A stretch of DNA of 13,859 bases, taken from Bacteroidota bacterium (GTDB taxonomy: Bacteria; Bacteroidota; Bacteroidia; Bacteroidales; UBA1556). The stretch lies in the NCBI GenBank assembly GCA_003648395.1, contig QMPB01000056.1, positions 1 to 13,859 on the forward strand. The letters are read 5' to 3'. A program made the position numbers and the translations under genes. Positions 6,604 through 13,859 of this stretch are shown here, in pieces (within the stretch, counting starts at the first letter, position 1; the number at the start of each line of letters is the position of its first letter). The notes beneath the pieces are model-generated. The model was not told the origin of the DNA, ran no database searches, and saw only the letters and a list, made by a program, of their open reading frames with translations.

Positions 6604-8784
6604 ATGGCAGCAATAGGAAAAATAAGAGAAAAGTCAGGATTATTAATCGTAATAATTGGAGTTGCATTAGCAGCTTTTGTATTGGGCGATTTAGTTAAAA
6701 ATCTTGGTAAAGGAAAACAACTTGATCAAAGTAAAATAGCAACTATTAACGAGGAGAAAATATCTTCTCAAGAGTTTAACCAGAAAGTTAGCGAACAAGC
6801 TCAATTGACAAAAGAACAGCTGAAAAAGAATGATCTTACAGCAGAGGAAACTTATAATAATGTAATCAGCGTTTGGAATAATGTAAAAAGAGAAACTATT
6901 TTACGTCAGCAAATGTTAGAAATTGGTTTAGTGCAATATAAAGCTAATACTAGAATAGCAGAAATTTCGATGGATGAATATATGGACAATCTTAATGGAA
7001 GTCATCCTCATAGAGAGATATTACGCAATTTTAGTGATCCTAAAACAGGCCAATTTGACCCTAAAGCGGTAGCAAATTTCTTAAATTATATTGAGCAGGG
7101 AGTTAGAAGTGAAGATCCAAATCAACGAGAGCAAGCAATTAAGTCGAAAGAACAATGGAAATTGTTAAGTACTTATATTAAGAACGATATTCTTAATACT
7201 AAGTATAACAATTTAATATCAAAAGCTTATTATTTACCTAAAGCTTTAGCCGCTATTGATTTTGAAGATAATAATAGAATGGAAAAAGTAGCGTACTATG
7301 CTGCAAGATATAATGTAATTCCTGATGAGGATGTTACTCCTACAGATGCTGATTACTCTAGTTATTACGAAGAGCATAAAAATGAGTTTATGAATAAGAA
7401 AGAAACTCGTAAGATTGATTATATTGTTTGGGATGTTCGTCCAAGTGCTCAAGATGTAGTTGATTTGCAAAAGAAAATAGAAGAATATAAATCAGAGTTA
7501 GCAACAATTGAAAAAGAAAATTTACCATTTTTTATTAATCGTATAGGTGATAATAGATATGATAGTACTTGGATAAAAAAAGGAACTCTTTCTCCATTTA
7601 TTGACTCAGCAGCATTTGTAGCAGAAGTGGGAACCGTATTGGGCCCTTGGAAAGAAAATGGTGCTTATCACGTGGCTCGTATTACAGGTCATAGCTTGCG
7701 CCCTGACTCTATGAATGCAAGTCATATATTAATTTCTTATGCCGGAGCTTATGGCGCAGGAGAAGGTATTACAAGAACAAAAATTGGTGCTCGTGCTCTT
7801 GCTGATAGCATCAAAGATATTCTTGTAAAAAAATCATCTAAGTTTAATGATTTAGTTAGGTTGTCTGATGACCCTTCTGCTACTGAGAATAAAGGTAAAC
7901 TTGGCTGGTTTGCTGATGGTAATATGATTCCTCAATTTAATCAAGCTTGTCTTGATGGCAAAAAAGGCGATATTACTTTGGTGGAAACTGCTTTTGGGTT
8001 TCATGTTATTTATATAGTGGATAAAAAGAAAGCAACAGATAAAATTAGAGTAGCTCAAATTGATTTACCAATAGTATTCTCTCAAAAAACTTTTGCTAAA
8101 GTTTACGGTCAAGCAATAAAATTTGCAGCTCTAAATCAAAATTATGAAGCTTTTGATACCGCATCAGCAAATCAAGGCTTATCTGTTAGAAAAAGTAATT
8201 TCATTAACGAACTAAGTGCAGGAATTACAGCTATTAAAAATTCTAGAGATGTTGTAAAATGGATGTTTAAAGAAGAAACAAATATTGGAACAGTATCTTC
8301 AGTATTTGATTTTGAAGATAAAGTTATGGTTGCTGTTGTTACTGATATTAATGAAGAGGGAATATTGCCTCTTGATAAAGTTAAAGAGAACATAGAGGTA
8401 TTAGTTGTTAGAGAATTAAAAGCAGAGAAACTTATAGAGAAAATGAAGTCTACAGATATGAGTAAAGCTGCTGAATTTAAATCTAAAGTTGATACAGCTA
8501 CACTTTCTTTTGCAACTTATTCTTTACCTCAATACGGACCAGAGCAGAATGTTCAAGGTAGAATGTTTAATGTAGAGGCAAATAAAATAGTTGGACCTAT
8601 TAAAGGTGACCAAGGTGTATATATGTTTACTGTGATTGATAAAGGAAGCCTTCCTGAAAAACAAGACCTTAAACATTTTCAAGAACGAAGTTATAGCACA
8701 TTTAGCCAGAGAGTAAATACTGGTGCTTATCAAGCACTTGAAGAAAGCTCAACTATTGATAATTTCTTATATTTCTTCTATTAG
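6604..8784 (+). CDS. ppiD: PpiD-like membrane-anchored peptidyl-prolyl isomerase (SurA_N + parvulin)
   Basis: A 726-residue periplasmic foldase for exported proteins. A short basic N-terminus and one membrane helix (about 12-30, GLLIVIIGVALAAFVLGDL) anchor it in the inner membrane. A SurA_N/trigger-factor-like chaperone region follows (about 40-240), beginning at ATINEEKISSQEFNQKV. The clear parvulin (rotamase) domain is residues 370-475: N-A-S-H-I-L (371-376, active His374), DDPSATENKGKLGWF and F-G-F-H-V (464-468, His467). Before it, about 320-363 (TWIKKGTLSPFIDSAAFVAEVG...AYHVARI) resembles the second half of another parvulin, and about 600-700 contains a third, weaker likeness. E. coli PpiD is shorter (623 residues) with one parvulin domain. 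The gene ends 22 bases before a strong terminator. The symbol is by architecture; database entries may say only SurA N-terminal domain protein. Confidence 0.88.
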   Translation: MAAIGKIREKSGLLIVIIGVALAAFVLGDLVKNLGKGKQLDQSKIATINEEKISSQEFNQKVSEQAQLTKEQLKKNDLTAEETYNNVISVWNNVKRETILRQQMLEIGLVQYKANTRIAEISMDEYMDNLNGSHPHREILRNFSDPKTGQFDPKAVANFLNYIEQGVRSEDPNQREQAIKSKEQWKLLSTYIKNDILNTKYNNLISKAYYLPKALAAIDFEDNNRMEKVAYYAARYNVIPDEDVTPTDADYSSYYEEHKNEFMNKKETRKIDYIVWDVRPSAQDVVDLQKKIEEYKSELATIEKENLPFFINRIGDNRYDSTWIKKGTLSPFIDSAAFVAEVGTVLGPWKENGAYHVARITGHSLRPDSMNASHILISYAGAYGAGEGITRTKIGARALADSIKDILVKKSSKFNDLVRLSDDPSATENKGKLGWFADGNMIPQFNQACLDGKKGDITLVETAFGFHVIYIVDKKKATDKIRVAQIDLPIVFSQKTFAKVYGQAIKFAALNQNYEAFDTASANQGLSVRKSNFINELSAGITAIKNSRDVVKWMFKEETNIGTVSSVFDFEDKVMVAVVTDINEEGILPLDKVKENIEVLVVRELKAEKLIEKMKSTDMSKAAEFKSKVDTATLSFATYSLPQYGPEQNVQGRMFNVEANKIVGPIKGDQGVYMFTVIDKGSLPEKQDLKHFQERSYSTFSQRVNTGAYQALEESSTIDNFLYFFY

Positions 8785-8806
8785 AAATTTATAAAAATAT
8801 TTTTTT

Positions 8807-8843
8807 AAAGGGAATTATCTATGATAATTCCCTTTTTTATTTA
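8807..8843 (+). terminator. Strong rho-independent terminator after the PpiD-like gene
   Basis: A perfect 13-bp stem (AAAGGGAATTATC, 8807-8819, with 8823-8835) closes a 3-base loop TAT and runs into T6-A-T3. It ends the envelope cluster. Being symmetric with A-rich 5' flank, it could also work weakly on the minus strand. Confidence 0.9.
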
Positions 8844-8857
8844 ATAAATAGTTAATT

Positions 8858-9433
8858 ATGGAATCAATAGTATTTGCAACAAACAACCTTCATAAATTAG
8901 AAGAGGTTAGAAATAAACTTTCAAAGCATTTTGATATTCTTAGTTTAAAAGAAATTAATTGTAATGATGAAATCCCAGAAACAGCAGATACTTTTGAAGG
9001 TAATGCAGAGCAAAAGGCTCTTTGGATACTAGAAAAGTATAATTACGATTGTTTTGCTGATGATTCTGGATTAGAAATAGAAGCATTGAATGGTGAGCCA
9101 GGCGTGTATTCTGCTCGATATGCTGGTGAAAACTGCACCTATGATGATAATAATAAAAAAGTGCTTCAAAGTCTAGCAGGAAACACCAATAGAAAAGCAA
9201 AATTTGTAACATGTATTTGTTTAAAGTTAGAAGGAGAAACACATTTTTTTAGAGGAGAAGTAGAAGGTAGAATTATTGAGGAATATAAAGGAAATGATGG
9301 TTTTGGATATGATCCTATTTTTGTTCCTAAAGGCTATAATACAAGTTTTGCAGAGATGAATATTGAAGAAAAGAATATTATAAGTCACCGGGCAAAAGCA
9401 TTGGAAAAATTGCTGAAATTCTTAGATTATTAA
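8858..9433 (+). CDS. rdgB: XTP/dITP pyrophosphatase (RdgB/HAM1 family)
   Basis: Hydrolyses deaminated purine nucleotides (dITP, XTP, ITP) to the monophosphate and pyrophosphate, keeping hypoxanthine and xanthine out of DNA and RNA; cytosolic, Mg2+-dependent. The 191-residue length is typical and the family signatures are all present: FATNNLHKLEE (6-16, nucleotide binding), A-D-D-S-G-L-E-I-E-A-L (67-77, with the catalytic-position Asp69), G-E-P-G-V-Y-S-A-R-Y-A-G (79-90), G-F-G-Y-D-P (148-153) and S-H-R-A-K-A-L (176-182). The ATG lies just after the T-tract of the preceding terminator, and I find no TAnnTTTG box between, so it may depend on read-through or on a non-standard promoter. The 66-base gap to the next gene holds no clear terminator. 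Confidence 0.95.
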   Translation: MESIVFATNNLHKLEEVRNKLSKHFDILSLKEINCNDEIPETADTFEGNAEQKALWILEKYNYDCFADDSGLEIEALNGEPGVYSARYAGENCTYDDNNKKVLQSLAGNTNRKAKFVTCICLKLEGETHFFRGEVEGRIIEEYKGNDGFGYDPIFVPKGYNTSFAEMNIEEKNIISHRAKALEKLLKFLDY

Positions 9434-9471
9434 TTATCGTAACGTTAAGGCAACTTTTTGATTAAAAATTG

Positions 9472-9480
9472 TATCTTCAC
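9472..9480 (+). promoter_or_regulatory. Possible -7 box of the T9SS surface-protein gene
   Basis: TATCTTCAC, 19 bases before the ATG, resembles the -7 boxes seen for tRNA-Phe (TATCTTTGC) and lptC (TATCTTTAC) but departs from the consensus at two positions. No TTG lies at the right distance upstream; the nearest (9458-9460) is 11 bases away. Confidence 0.35.
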
Positions 9481-9499
9481 AGCATAAATATAATATACA

Positions 9500-12283
9500 A
9501 TGAGAGTAAGAAATATTATTTATATTTTGTTTGGAGTGTTTTTTGGCGGCTTGTCTTTAAAAGCTCAAACATATTTAATATCAGATTTTAATAACCAAAC
9601 TATTTCTACTTGTAGTGGCACTTTCTATGATTCTGGTGATAGTACTGGTAATTATTCAACAAATGAGAGTTATACAGTAACTATAGGCCCGGGTACTAAT
9701 TCTACATATATACATATAGTATTTAACTCTTTTAATGTTGGTATAGGAGATCAATTAGAGGTTTATGATGGAGCAAATACTTCAGCACAATTAATTGCAA
9801 TATTTAATAATGGAAATAATCCTGTTGGTTACACTCTTCAGCCAAGTTTTTTTAATTTTTCTGCTAAACTTACATTAAAGTGGACTTCTGTTACTTCAAG
9901 TGCGGGTTGGGATGCAACACTGTCTTGTGGATATCCATGTCAGAACTTTAATACAACACTTGTATATTCTAATCCACCATATACCATTGATAGTGGAATA
10001 TACTTTATAGATATTTGCCCCGGAGATTCAGTAGAACTACTTGCCTCTGCAAGTTTTGGCTTAAATGATATCTTTTATCATCAAGATACTAATACTACTA
10101 ATTTTACTTGGAATTTTGGTCCAAATATAAATATCAATGGTCAAGCAGTGTCAGCAGTATTTAATAATGCTCAAGGATACAATGCATACATTATAGCAAC
10201 AGATACAATAGGTTGTCATTCTAGTCAGAGTACAGAGGTTAGAATAAGAGTTTCTACTCTACCAACATTTACAGGAACAGACGTTCTTGATAATACTATT
10301 TGCCAGAATGATAGTACCATATTAAGCGGAATAGCTCACCCAACTCGTTGGCAAATTATACCCTCATTATCGGTAGCTGGCACCACCTTTTTACCCGATG
10401 GTACAGGAGTTTCATACACTTCAGATTTGGTATTTTCTGGTTTTCCTACAGGTCAAAGTATTCAGCAAGTAAGTGATATAGTTCAAATTTTTGCTGAAAT
10501 GGAACATTCATATTTAGGTGACTTGAATATAATAATTAATTGTCCAAATAATTCTGCAGTTACACTTAAATCGTTTCCTGGGGCAGCTGATACATTTTTG
10601 GGAGAGCCAATTGATGATTCTCCGTCAACTCCAACACCGGGTTTAGGTTATATGTATCATTGGAAGGCTAGTGGAACTACTACTATGGTTGCTGCTGCAA
10701 GTACTTATACGCATGACTTTACTGATGTTTTAGGGACAGTATATACGAATCAGAGTTTTTTACCACCCTCTACAGTTTATCCTTTAACATCAACAGCATC
10801 TTCGCCATTCCCAATAGTAGAGTATTTACCAGAGACCCCTTTTACAAATTTAGTAGGTTGCCCGTTAAATGGAACTTGGTCGATAACAGTTACCGATAAT
10901 TTAGCTATTGATAATGGTTTTATTTTTAGTTGGGGAATTGATTTTAATCCGGCATTATTTCCTGTTGCTTGGGGTTATACTCCTGTGATTGATACTACAT
11001 ATTGGAATTATGGCAGTGGAGATACAACTAGTTATACTGCATTTAATGCTGGTATGCAAGCAGTAAATTATACTATGGTTGATGGTGCAGGCTGTACTTA
11101 TGATACAAGCATAACTATTATGGTTAATCCTCTTCCTGATATCAATATTGGTAATGATACATCAATTTGTATTTATGATTTCATTACTTTAAAAAGTGGT
11201 ATTGATAGTGTTCCTTCTAATGTGATTTGGAATAATGGAATAAGTGCAGACAGTATTACCGTAAATCCAGTTGTTAGTACATTGTACTCATTGGTAGCAA
11301 CTTCAACTGATGGATGTGTAAATTTTGACAGCATAGAGGTTGCTGTTAATCCATTACCACACGTTGTGTTAACAGATGATACATTGCTTTGCGTAGGACG
11401 AACAATGCCAATTACTGCTAGTGGTGGTGATTTATATGAGTGGAATACAGGAGAAACAACTTCTAGCATTTATGTGTCGCCAACTAATAATACAACTTAT
11501 TTTGTTACGGTTACCGATTCTAATGCTTGTATTTCAGATGCTCAAATGGATGTAATAATAGCTCAATTACCTCAGATTGTTACTAGTAATGATACTACAA
11601 TCTGTGATGGTACTTCTACTACAATATGGGCAAGTGGAGGCGTTAATTATTTTTGGAGTACAGGAAATCAAGGAACATCACAAACGGTTAATCCTTTAAC
11701 TGATGAAACATATACTGTTGCTGTGCAAGATTCTAATACTTGTATAGATTCAGCAGACGTGATAGTTGAAATTTTGGAGAATCCTGATGCTGATATTTAT
11801 GCAGATATGGATACTGTTTGCGAGAGAGGATCGGTTAGTTTAACAGGTGTAGGGGGGATGTCATATATCTGGGAAAATAAATATTTAATGAATACTTATA
11901 AAGACACACCAAAAGCATCAAAAAGATATCATGTAAAAGCAATTAATATTAAAAATGGAACAGAATGTTATGATACAGCTTCTTTCTTTGTCTATGTAGA
12001 GCATTGTGCTGTTTATAATGCTTCGGCTTTCACTCCAAATGGTGATGGGCTTAACGATACTTATGGCCCAATTGGGATAGTTGGAAATACTGCTAAGTTT
12101 GAGTTTATTATATTTAATAAGTGGGGTAAGGTGGTGTTTAGTACTAAGGATAAAAATGAAAAATGGAATGGTAAAGTAAATGGAGTTGATGCTCCTGATG
12201 GAGTTTATACTTATGTTGTGAGAGTTGCAGAACCTAGTATTGAACCATATGAGCTTATGGGTACTGTTACACTAATACGATAA
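9500..12283 (+). CDS. T9SS-secreted modular surface protein: CUB, P-domain, Ig-like repeats, type B sorting domain
   Basis: A 927-residue protein exported by Sec (signal peptide about 1-22, ending S-L-K-A before Q) and then across the outer membrane by the type IX system. Domains: a CUB-like domain (about 38-143, Cys38/Cys143, with the E-V-Y-D-G signature at 87-91); a PKD/Ig-like stretch (about 145-250); a proprotein-convertase P-domain-like region (about 305-485, S-Y-L-G-D-L-N-I-I-I and G-T-W-S-I-T-V-T-D-N); four Ig-like repeats of about 71-75 residues starting near 544, 619, 690 and 761, each opening L-P-x-I-x-x-x-N-D-T-x-x-C-like; and a gliding-motility-type C-terminal sorting domain (837-927, F-T-P-N-G-D-G-L-N-D at 844-853, N-K-W-G, W-N-G-K, D-G-V-Y-T-Y). 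CUB and P-domains are non-catalytic binding modules; no enzyme domain is visible, so an adhesin or matrix role is likely. The partner is unknown. Confidence 0.88.
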   Translation: MRVRNIIYILFGVFFGGLSLKAQTYLISDFNNQTISTCSGTFYDSGDSTGNYSTNESYTVTIGPGTNSTYIHIVFNSFNVGIGDQLEVYDGANTSAQLIAIFNNGNNPVGYTLQPSFFNFSAKLTLKWTSVTSSAGWDATLSCGYPCQNFNTTLVYSNPPYTIDSGIYFIDICPGDSVELLASASFGLNDIFYHQDTNTTNFTWNFGPNININGQAVSAVFNNAQGYNAYIIATDTIGCHSSQSTEVRIRVSTLPTFTGTDVLDNTICQNDSTILSGIAHPTRWQIIPSLSVAGTTFLPDGTGVSYTSDLVFSGFPTGQSIQQVSDIVQIFAEMEHSYLGDLNIIINCPNNSAVTLKSFPGAADTFLGEPIDDSPSTPTPGLGYMYHWKASGTTTMVAAASTYTHDFTDVLGTVYTNQSFLPPSTVYPLTSTASSPFPIVEYLPETPFTNLVGCPLNGTWSITVTDNLAIDNGFIFSWGIDFNPALFPVAWGYTPVIDTTYWNYGSGDTTSYTAFNAGMQAVNYTMVDGAGCTYDTSITIMVNPLPDINIGNDTSICIYDFITLKSGIDSVPSNVIWNNGISADSITVNPVVSTLYSLVATSTDGCVNFDSIEVAVNPLPHVVLTDDTLLCVGRTMPITASGGDLYEWNTGETTSSIYVSPTNNTTYFVTVTDSNACISDAQMDVIIAQLPQIVTSNDTTICDGTSTTIWASGGVNYFWSTGNQGTSQTVNPLTDETYTVAVQDSNTCIDSADVIVEILENPDADIYADMDTVCERGSVSLTGVGGMSYIWENKYLMNTYKDTPKASKRYHVKAINIKNGTECYDTASFFVYVEHCAVYNASAFTPNGDGLNDTYGPIGIVGNTAKFEFIIFNKWGKVVFSTKDKNEKWNGKVNGVDAPDGVYTYVVRVAEPSIEPYELMGTVTLIR

Positions 12284-12339
12284 GTATTATTCTCTATTCT
12301 ACTTATAATTGATTAAGTTTTTTATATTTTATATATCAA

Positions 12340-12378
12340 CATATATAGATGTTTCATATATTTGCAAAAAACATATAT
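12340..12378 (+). promoter_or_regulatory. Promoter and possible operator of the ArsR-type gene
   Basis: TATATTTGC (12357-12365) is a perfect TAnnTTTG box placing the start near 12367; no TTG is found at -33, which fits a regulated promoter. CATATAT occurs three times, at 12340-12346, 12355-12361 (overlapping the -7 box) and 12372-12378 (next to the ATG). They could be sites for self-repression, but the region is so AT-rich that chance is possible. Confidence 0.5.
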
Positions 12379-12379
12379 C

Positions 12380-12676
12380 ATGGTAAAAAAACTAAGTCAA
12401 AAGAAACTGGAAGAAGTAGCATCAAAGCTTAAAGCAATAGCTCATCCTACTCGTATAGCAATCATGAATTTGCTTGAAAGAAATGGTAAAATGAATGTTA
12501 CAGAGATCTACGAAACCCTTGGAATGGATCAAGCAACAACATCTCACCACTTAAATGTGCTAAAAACAAATAGAGTGCTTACCTCAAAAAGAGATGGGAA
12601 GAAGACGTATTATAGCGTTAGACCTAATTCTATAGTACGTATTACAGATTGTATTAGTAAGTGTGAAACTCGCTAG
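12380..12676 (+). CDS. ArsR/SmtB-type winged-helix transcriptional regulator
   Basis: A 98-residue DNA-binding repressor-like protein. The frame opens upstream at a TTG (12362), but that codon lies inside the -7 promoter box, so the ATG at 12380 (MVKKLSQ) is the likely start. It shows the ArsR core: L-K-A-I-A-H-P-T-R-I-A-I (17-28), helix-turn-helix with the recognition helix D-Q-A-T-T-S-H-H-L-N-V-L-K (50-62) and a wing S-K-R-D-G-K-K-T-Y-Y-S-V (69-80). The classical alpha-3 metal site (ELCVCDL) is absent; that position reads M-N-V-T-E-I-Y. Two cysteines in a C-x3-C pair (91 and 95) end the protein and could sense thiol oxidation or metal. Such proteins usually repress their own gene. fbp follows 60 bases later; a link to it is only positional. 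Confidence 0.88.
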   Translation: MVKKLSQKKLEEVASKLKAIAHPTRIAIMNLLERNGKMNVTEIYETLGMDQATTSHHLNVLKTNRVLTSKRDGKKTYYSVRPNSIVRITDCISKCETR

Positions 12677-12736
12677 ACGGCAATTGTTTGTCAATAAAAA
12701 ATATTTTGCACATTAACTATTTAACCCTGTTTAGTA

Positions 12737-13859
12737 ATGGAGTATAAAATACATCCAAAGGAAATATCACAAGAAAAAGTAATTGAGAATTATAAATTTC
12801 TGAAATTACTTTCAAATCAATTTCCAAGTATTGAAACAGCAAGTACAGAGATAATCAACTTAGAAGCTATTCTTAATTTACCCAAAGGAACAGAGCACTT
12901 CTTATCTGATATACATGGCGAATATGAGACCTTTAAGCATATTCTGAGCAATGCTTCAGGAGTAATACGGCGTAGAATTGATGAAATATTTAGCGATAGA
13001 CTAGAGAATCATCAACGTCAAGAACTAGCAACTTTAATTTATTATCCAAAGAGTAAGTTAAGCTTAGTTAAGAAAGAAGAAGAGGATATTGTAAAATGGT
13101 ATAATAATAATTTAGTATTTTTAATAGAAATAGCTCGAAACTTAGCATCAAAATACACTCGCTCTAAAACAAGAAAAACAATACCACCACAATTTCAATA
13201 TATTATAGAAGAATTACTAAATGTTAATGAAAACTTAATGAATAAGGAGGCTTATTTTGAAGCTATTCTTAATACTATTATTGAACTAGGTAGAGCCGAT
13301 AAGTTTATAATTACATTAAGCACATTAATTCAGAATTTAGCAATTGACAGACTACATATTGTGGGAGATATATTCGATAGGGGCCCCTCAGCTGATAAAG
13401 TAATGGACGAACTATTGAAACATGAGTCTGTAGATATTCAGTGGGGCAATCACGATGTGGTATGGATGGGTGCAGCAGCAGGTTCATTAGCATATATCGC
13501 TATTGTTCTACGTATAAGCTCTAGATACAATAATCTTGATACTCTTGAAGATGGTTATGGAATTAACCTTGTACCTTTAATGCATTTTGCATCAGAAGTT
13601 TACGAAAAAGACAACTGTGCTGAATTTTCGCCTAAGGCGGGTAAAGAGAATCTAAGTAAAGGTCAACTTAAAACCTTACGACAAATACATAAAGCTATTA
13701 GTATAATACAATTCAAACTTGAAGGACAAATTATTAATAGAAATCCTGATTTTAATATGTCATCTAGAACTATACTAGATCAAATTGATTATCAGAATGG
13801 GGAGATAATAATTGAAGGAAAATCATATAAATTATTGGACTCTAATTTTCCCACAATAA
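12737..13859 (+). CDS. fbp: Class III fructose-1,6-bisphosphatase, 3' end outside window
   Basis: Gluconeogenic enzyme removing the 1-phosphate of fructose 1,6-bisphosphate in the cytosol. From an ATG at 12737 the frame stays open to the window edge (374 codons); class III enzymes are about 640-670 residues, so a little over half is present. It belongs to the calcineurin-like metallophosphatases and shows their metal-binding blocks: S-D-I-H-G-E-Y-E (57-64, Asp58 and His60), G-D-I-F-D-R-G-P (210-217, Asp211) and G-N-H-D (237-240, Asn238 and His239), within the family-specific settings GTEHFLSDIHGEYETFKHIL and WGNHDVVWMGAAAGS. This class is typical of Firmicutes and Bacteroidetes. The 60 bases before it hold only a poor -7-like TATTTTGC (12704-12711 region), so expression may partly continue from the ArsR-type gene. 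Confidence 0.93.
   Translation, partial: MEYKIHPKEISQEKVIENYKFLKLLSNQFPSIETASTEIINLEAILNLPKGTEHFLSDIHGEYETFKHILSNASGVIRRRIDEIFSDRLENHQRQELATLIYYPKSKLSLVKKEEEDIVKWYNNNLVFLIEIARNLASKYTRSKTRKTIPPQFQYIIEELLNVNENLMNKEAYFEAILNTIIELGRADKFIITLSTLIQNLAIDRLHIVGDIFDRGPSADKVMDELLKHESVDIQWGNHDVVWMGAAAGSLAYIAIVLRISSRYNNLDTLEDGYGINLVPLMHFASEVYEKDNCAEFSPKAGKENLSKGQLKTLRQIHKAISIIQFKLEGQIINRNPDFNMSSRTILDQIDYQNGEIIIEGKSYKLLDSNFPTI

Noticed and set aside
7246..8733. Several minus-strand open frames of 68-74 codons (7246-7470, 7852-8058, 8172-8393, 8524-8733)
   Set aside because: All lie opposite the PpiD-like gene, have no promoter or homology that I recognise and are composed as expected for antisense shadows of an AT-rich coding sequence.
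8955..9242. Minus-strand frame of 95 codons
   Set aside because: Lies wholly inside rdgB, whose conserved motifs explain this stretch.
11173..11469. Minus-strand frame of 98 codons
   Set aside because: Antisense to the Ig-like repeats of the T9SS protein, with no supporting signals.
12280..12306. Terminator after the T9SS gene: ATAAGTA...TACTTAT, 7-bp stem with a 13-base loop
   Set aside because: The stem is almost all A/T, overlaps the stop codon, has a large loop, and the T-run comes well after it; too weak to call.
12362..12379. Upstream TTG start for the ArsR-type gene, adding six residues (MQKTYI)
   Set aside because: The TTG is part of the perfect -7 promoter box TATATTTGC, so it would lie upstream of the transcription start. 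The ATG at 12380 is used instead.
12704..12711. TATTTTGC as the fbp promoter
   Set aside because: One base short of TAnnTTTG and without a TTG at a suitable distance; mentioned only under fbp.
13311..13493. Minus-strand frame of 60 codons
   Set aside because: Antisense to the metal-binding core of fbp.
1..13859. CRISPR array, insertion sequence, integrase, toxin-antitoxin or defence system
   Set aside because: No regularly spaced repeats, transposase or recombinase motifs, or small paired toxin-like frames were found on either strand.

Overview
The window is AT-rich bacterial DNA from a member of the Bacteroidetes, most probably a free-living or environmental Bacteroidales-type species. Three things point there. 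Promoters have the phylum's TAnnTTTG -7 box with an upstream TTG, and there are no Shine-Dalgarno sequences. One gene ends in a type IX secretion (T9SS) type B sorting domain, a system confined to this phylum. The gene order coaX / outer-membrane protein / TPR protein / lptC / CBS-CorC protein / PpiD-like foldase matches, from memory, an arrangement common in Bacteroidetes. The species cannot be named from this sequence.

Layout. Positions 1-389 (minus strand) hold most of a small STAS/SEC14-like protein with its own promoter. Positions 390-757 are non-coding and carry a run of small hairpins and, at 708-749, the terminator of the tRNA-Phe(GAA) gene at 758-830 (minus). From 996 everything is on the plus strand. 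A near-leaderless promoter drives coaX (type III pantothenate kinase), which overlaps an outer-membrane protein gene. A TPR protein, lptC, a CorC/HlyC-family membrane protein and a large periplasmic PpiD-like prolyl isomerase follow, closed by a strong terminator at 8807-8843. Then come rdgB (house-cleaning NTP pyrophosphatase), a 927-residue T9SS-exported surface protein (CUB, P-domain, Ig-like repeats), an ArsR-type regulator with two C-terminal cysteines, and the first 374 codons of a class III fructose-1,6-bisphosphatase that runs off the window.

How the genes work together. The 1033-8784 block is mostly an envelope-building cluster: LPS transport (LptC), periplasmic folding (PpiD-like), a CBS-domain membrane protein, and two exported proteins of unknown role (beta-barrel and TPR) between coaX and lptC. 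Those two are the best candidates for undescribed biology. The rest is housekeeping or single accessory genes. I see no mobile element, CRISPR array, defence system or toxin-antitoxin pair.
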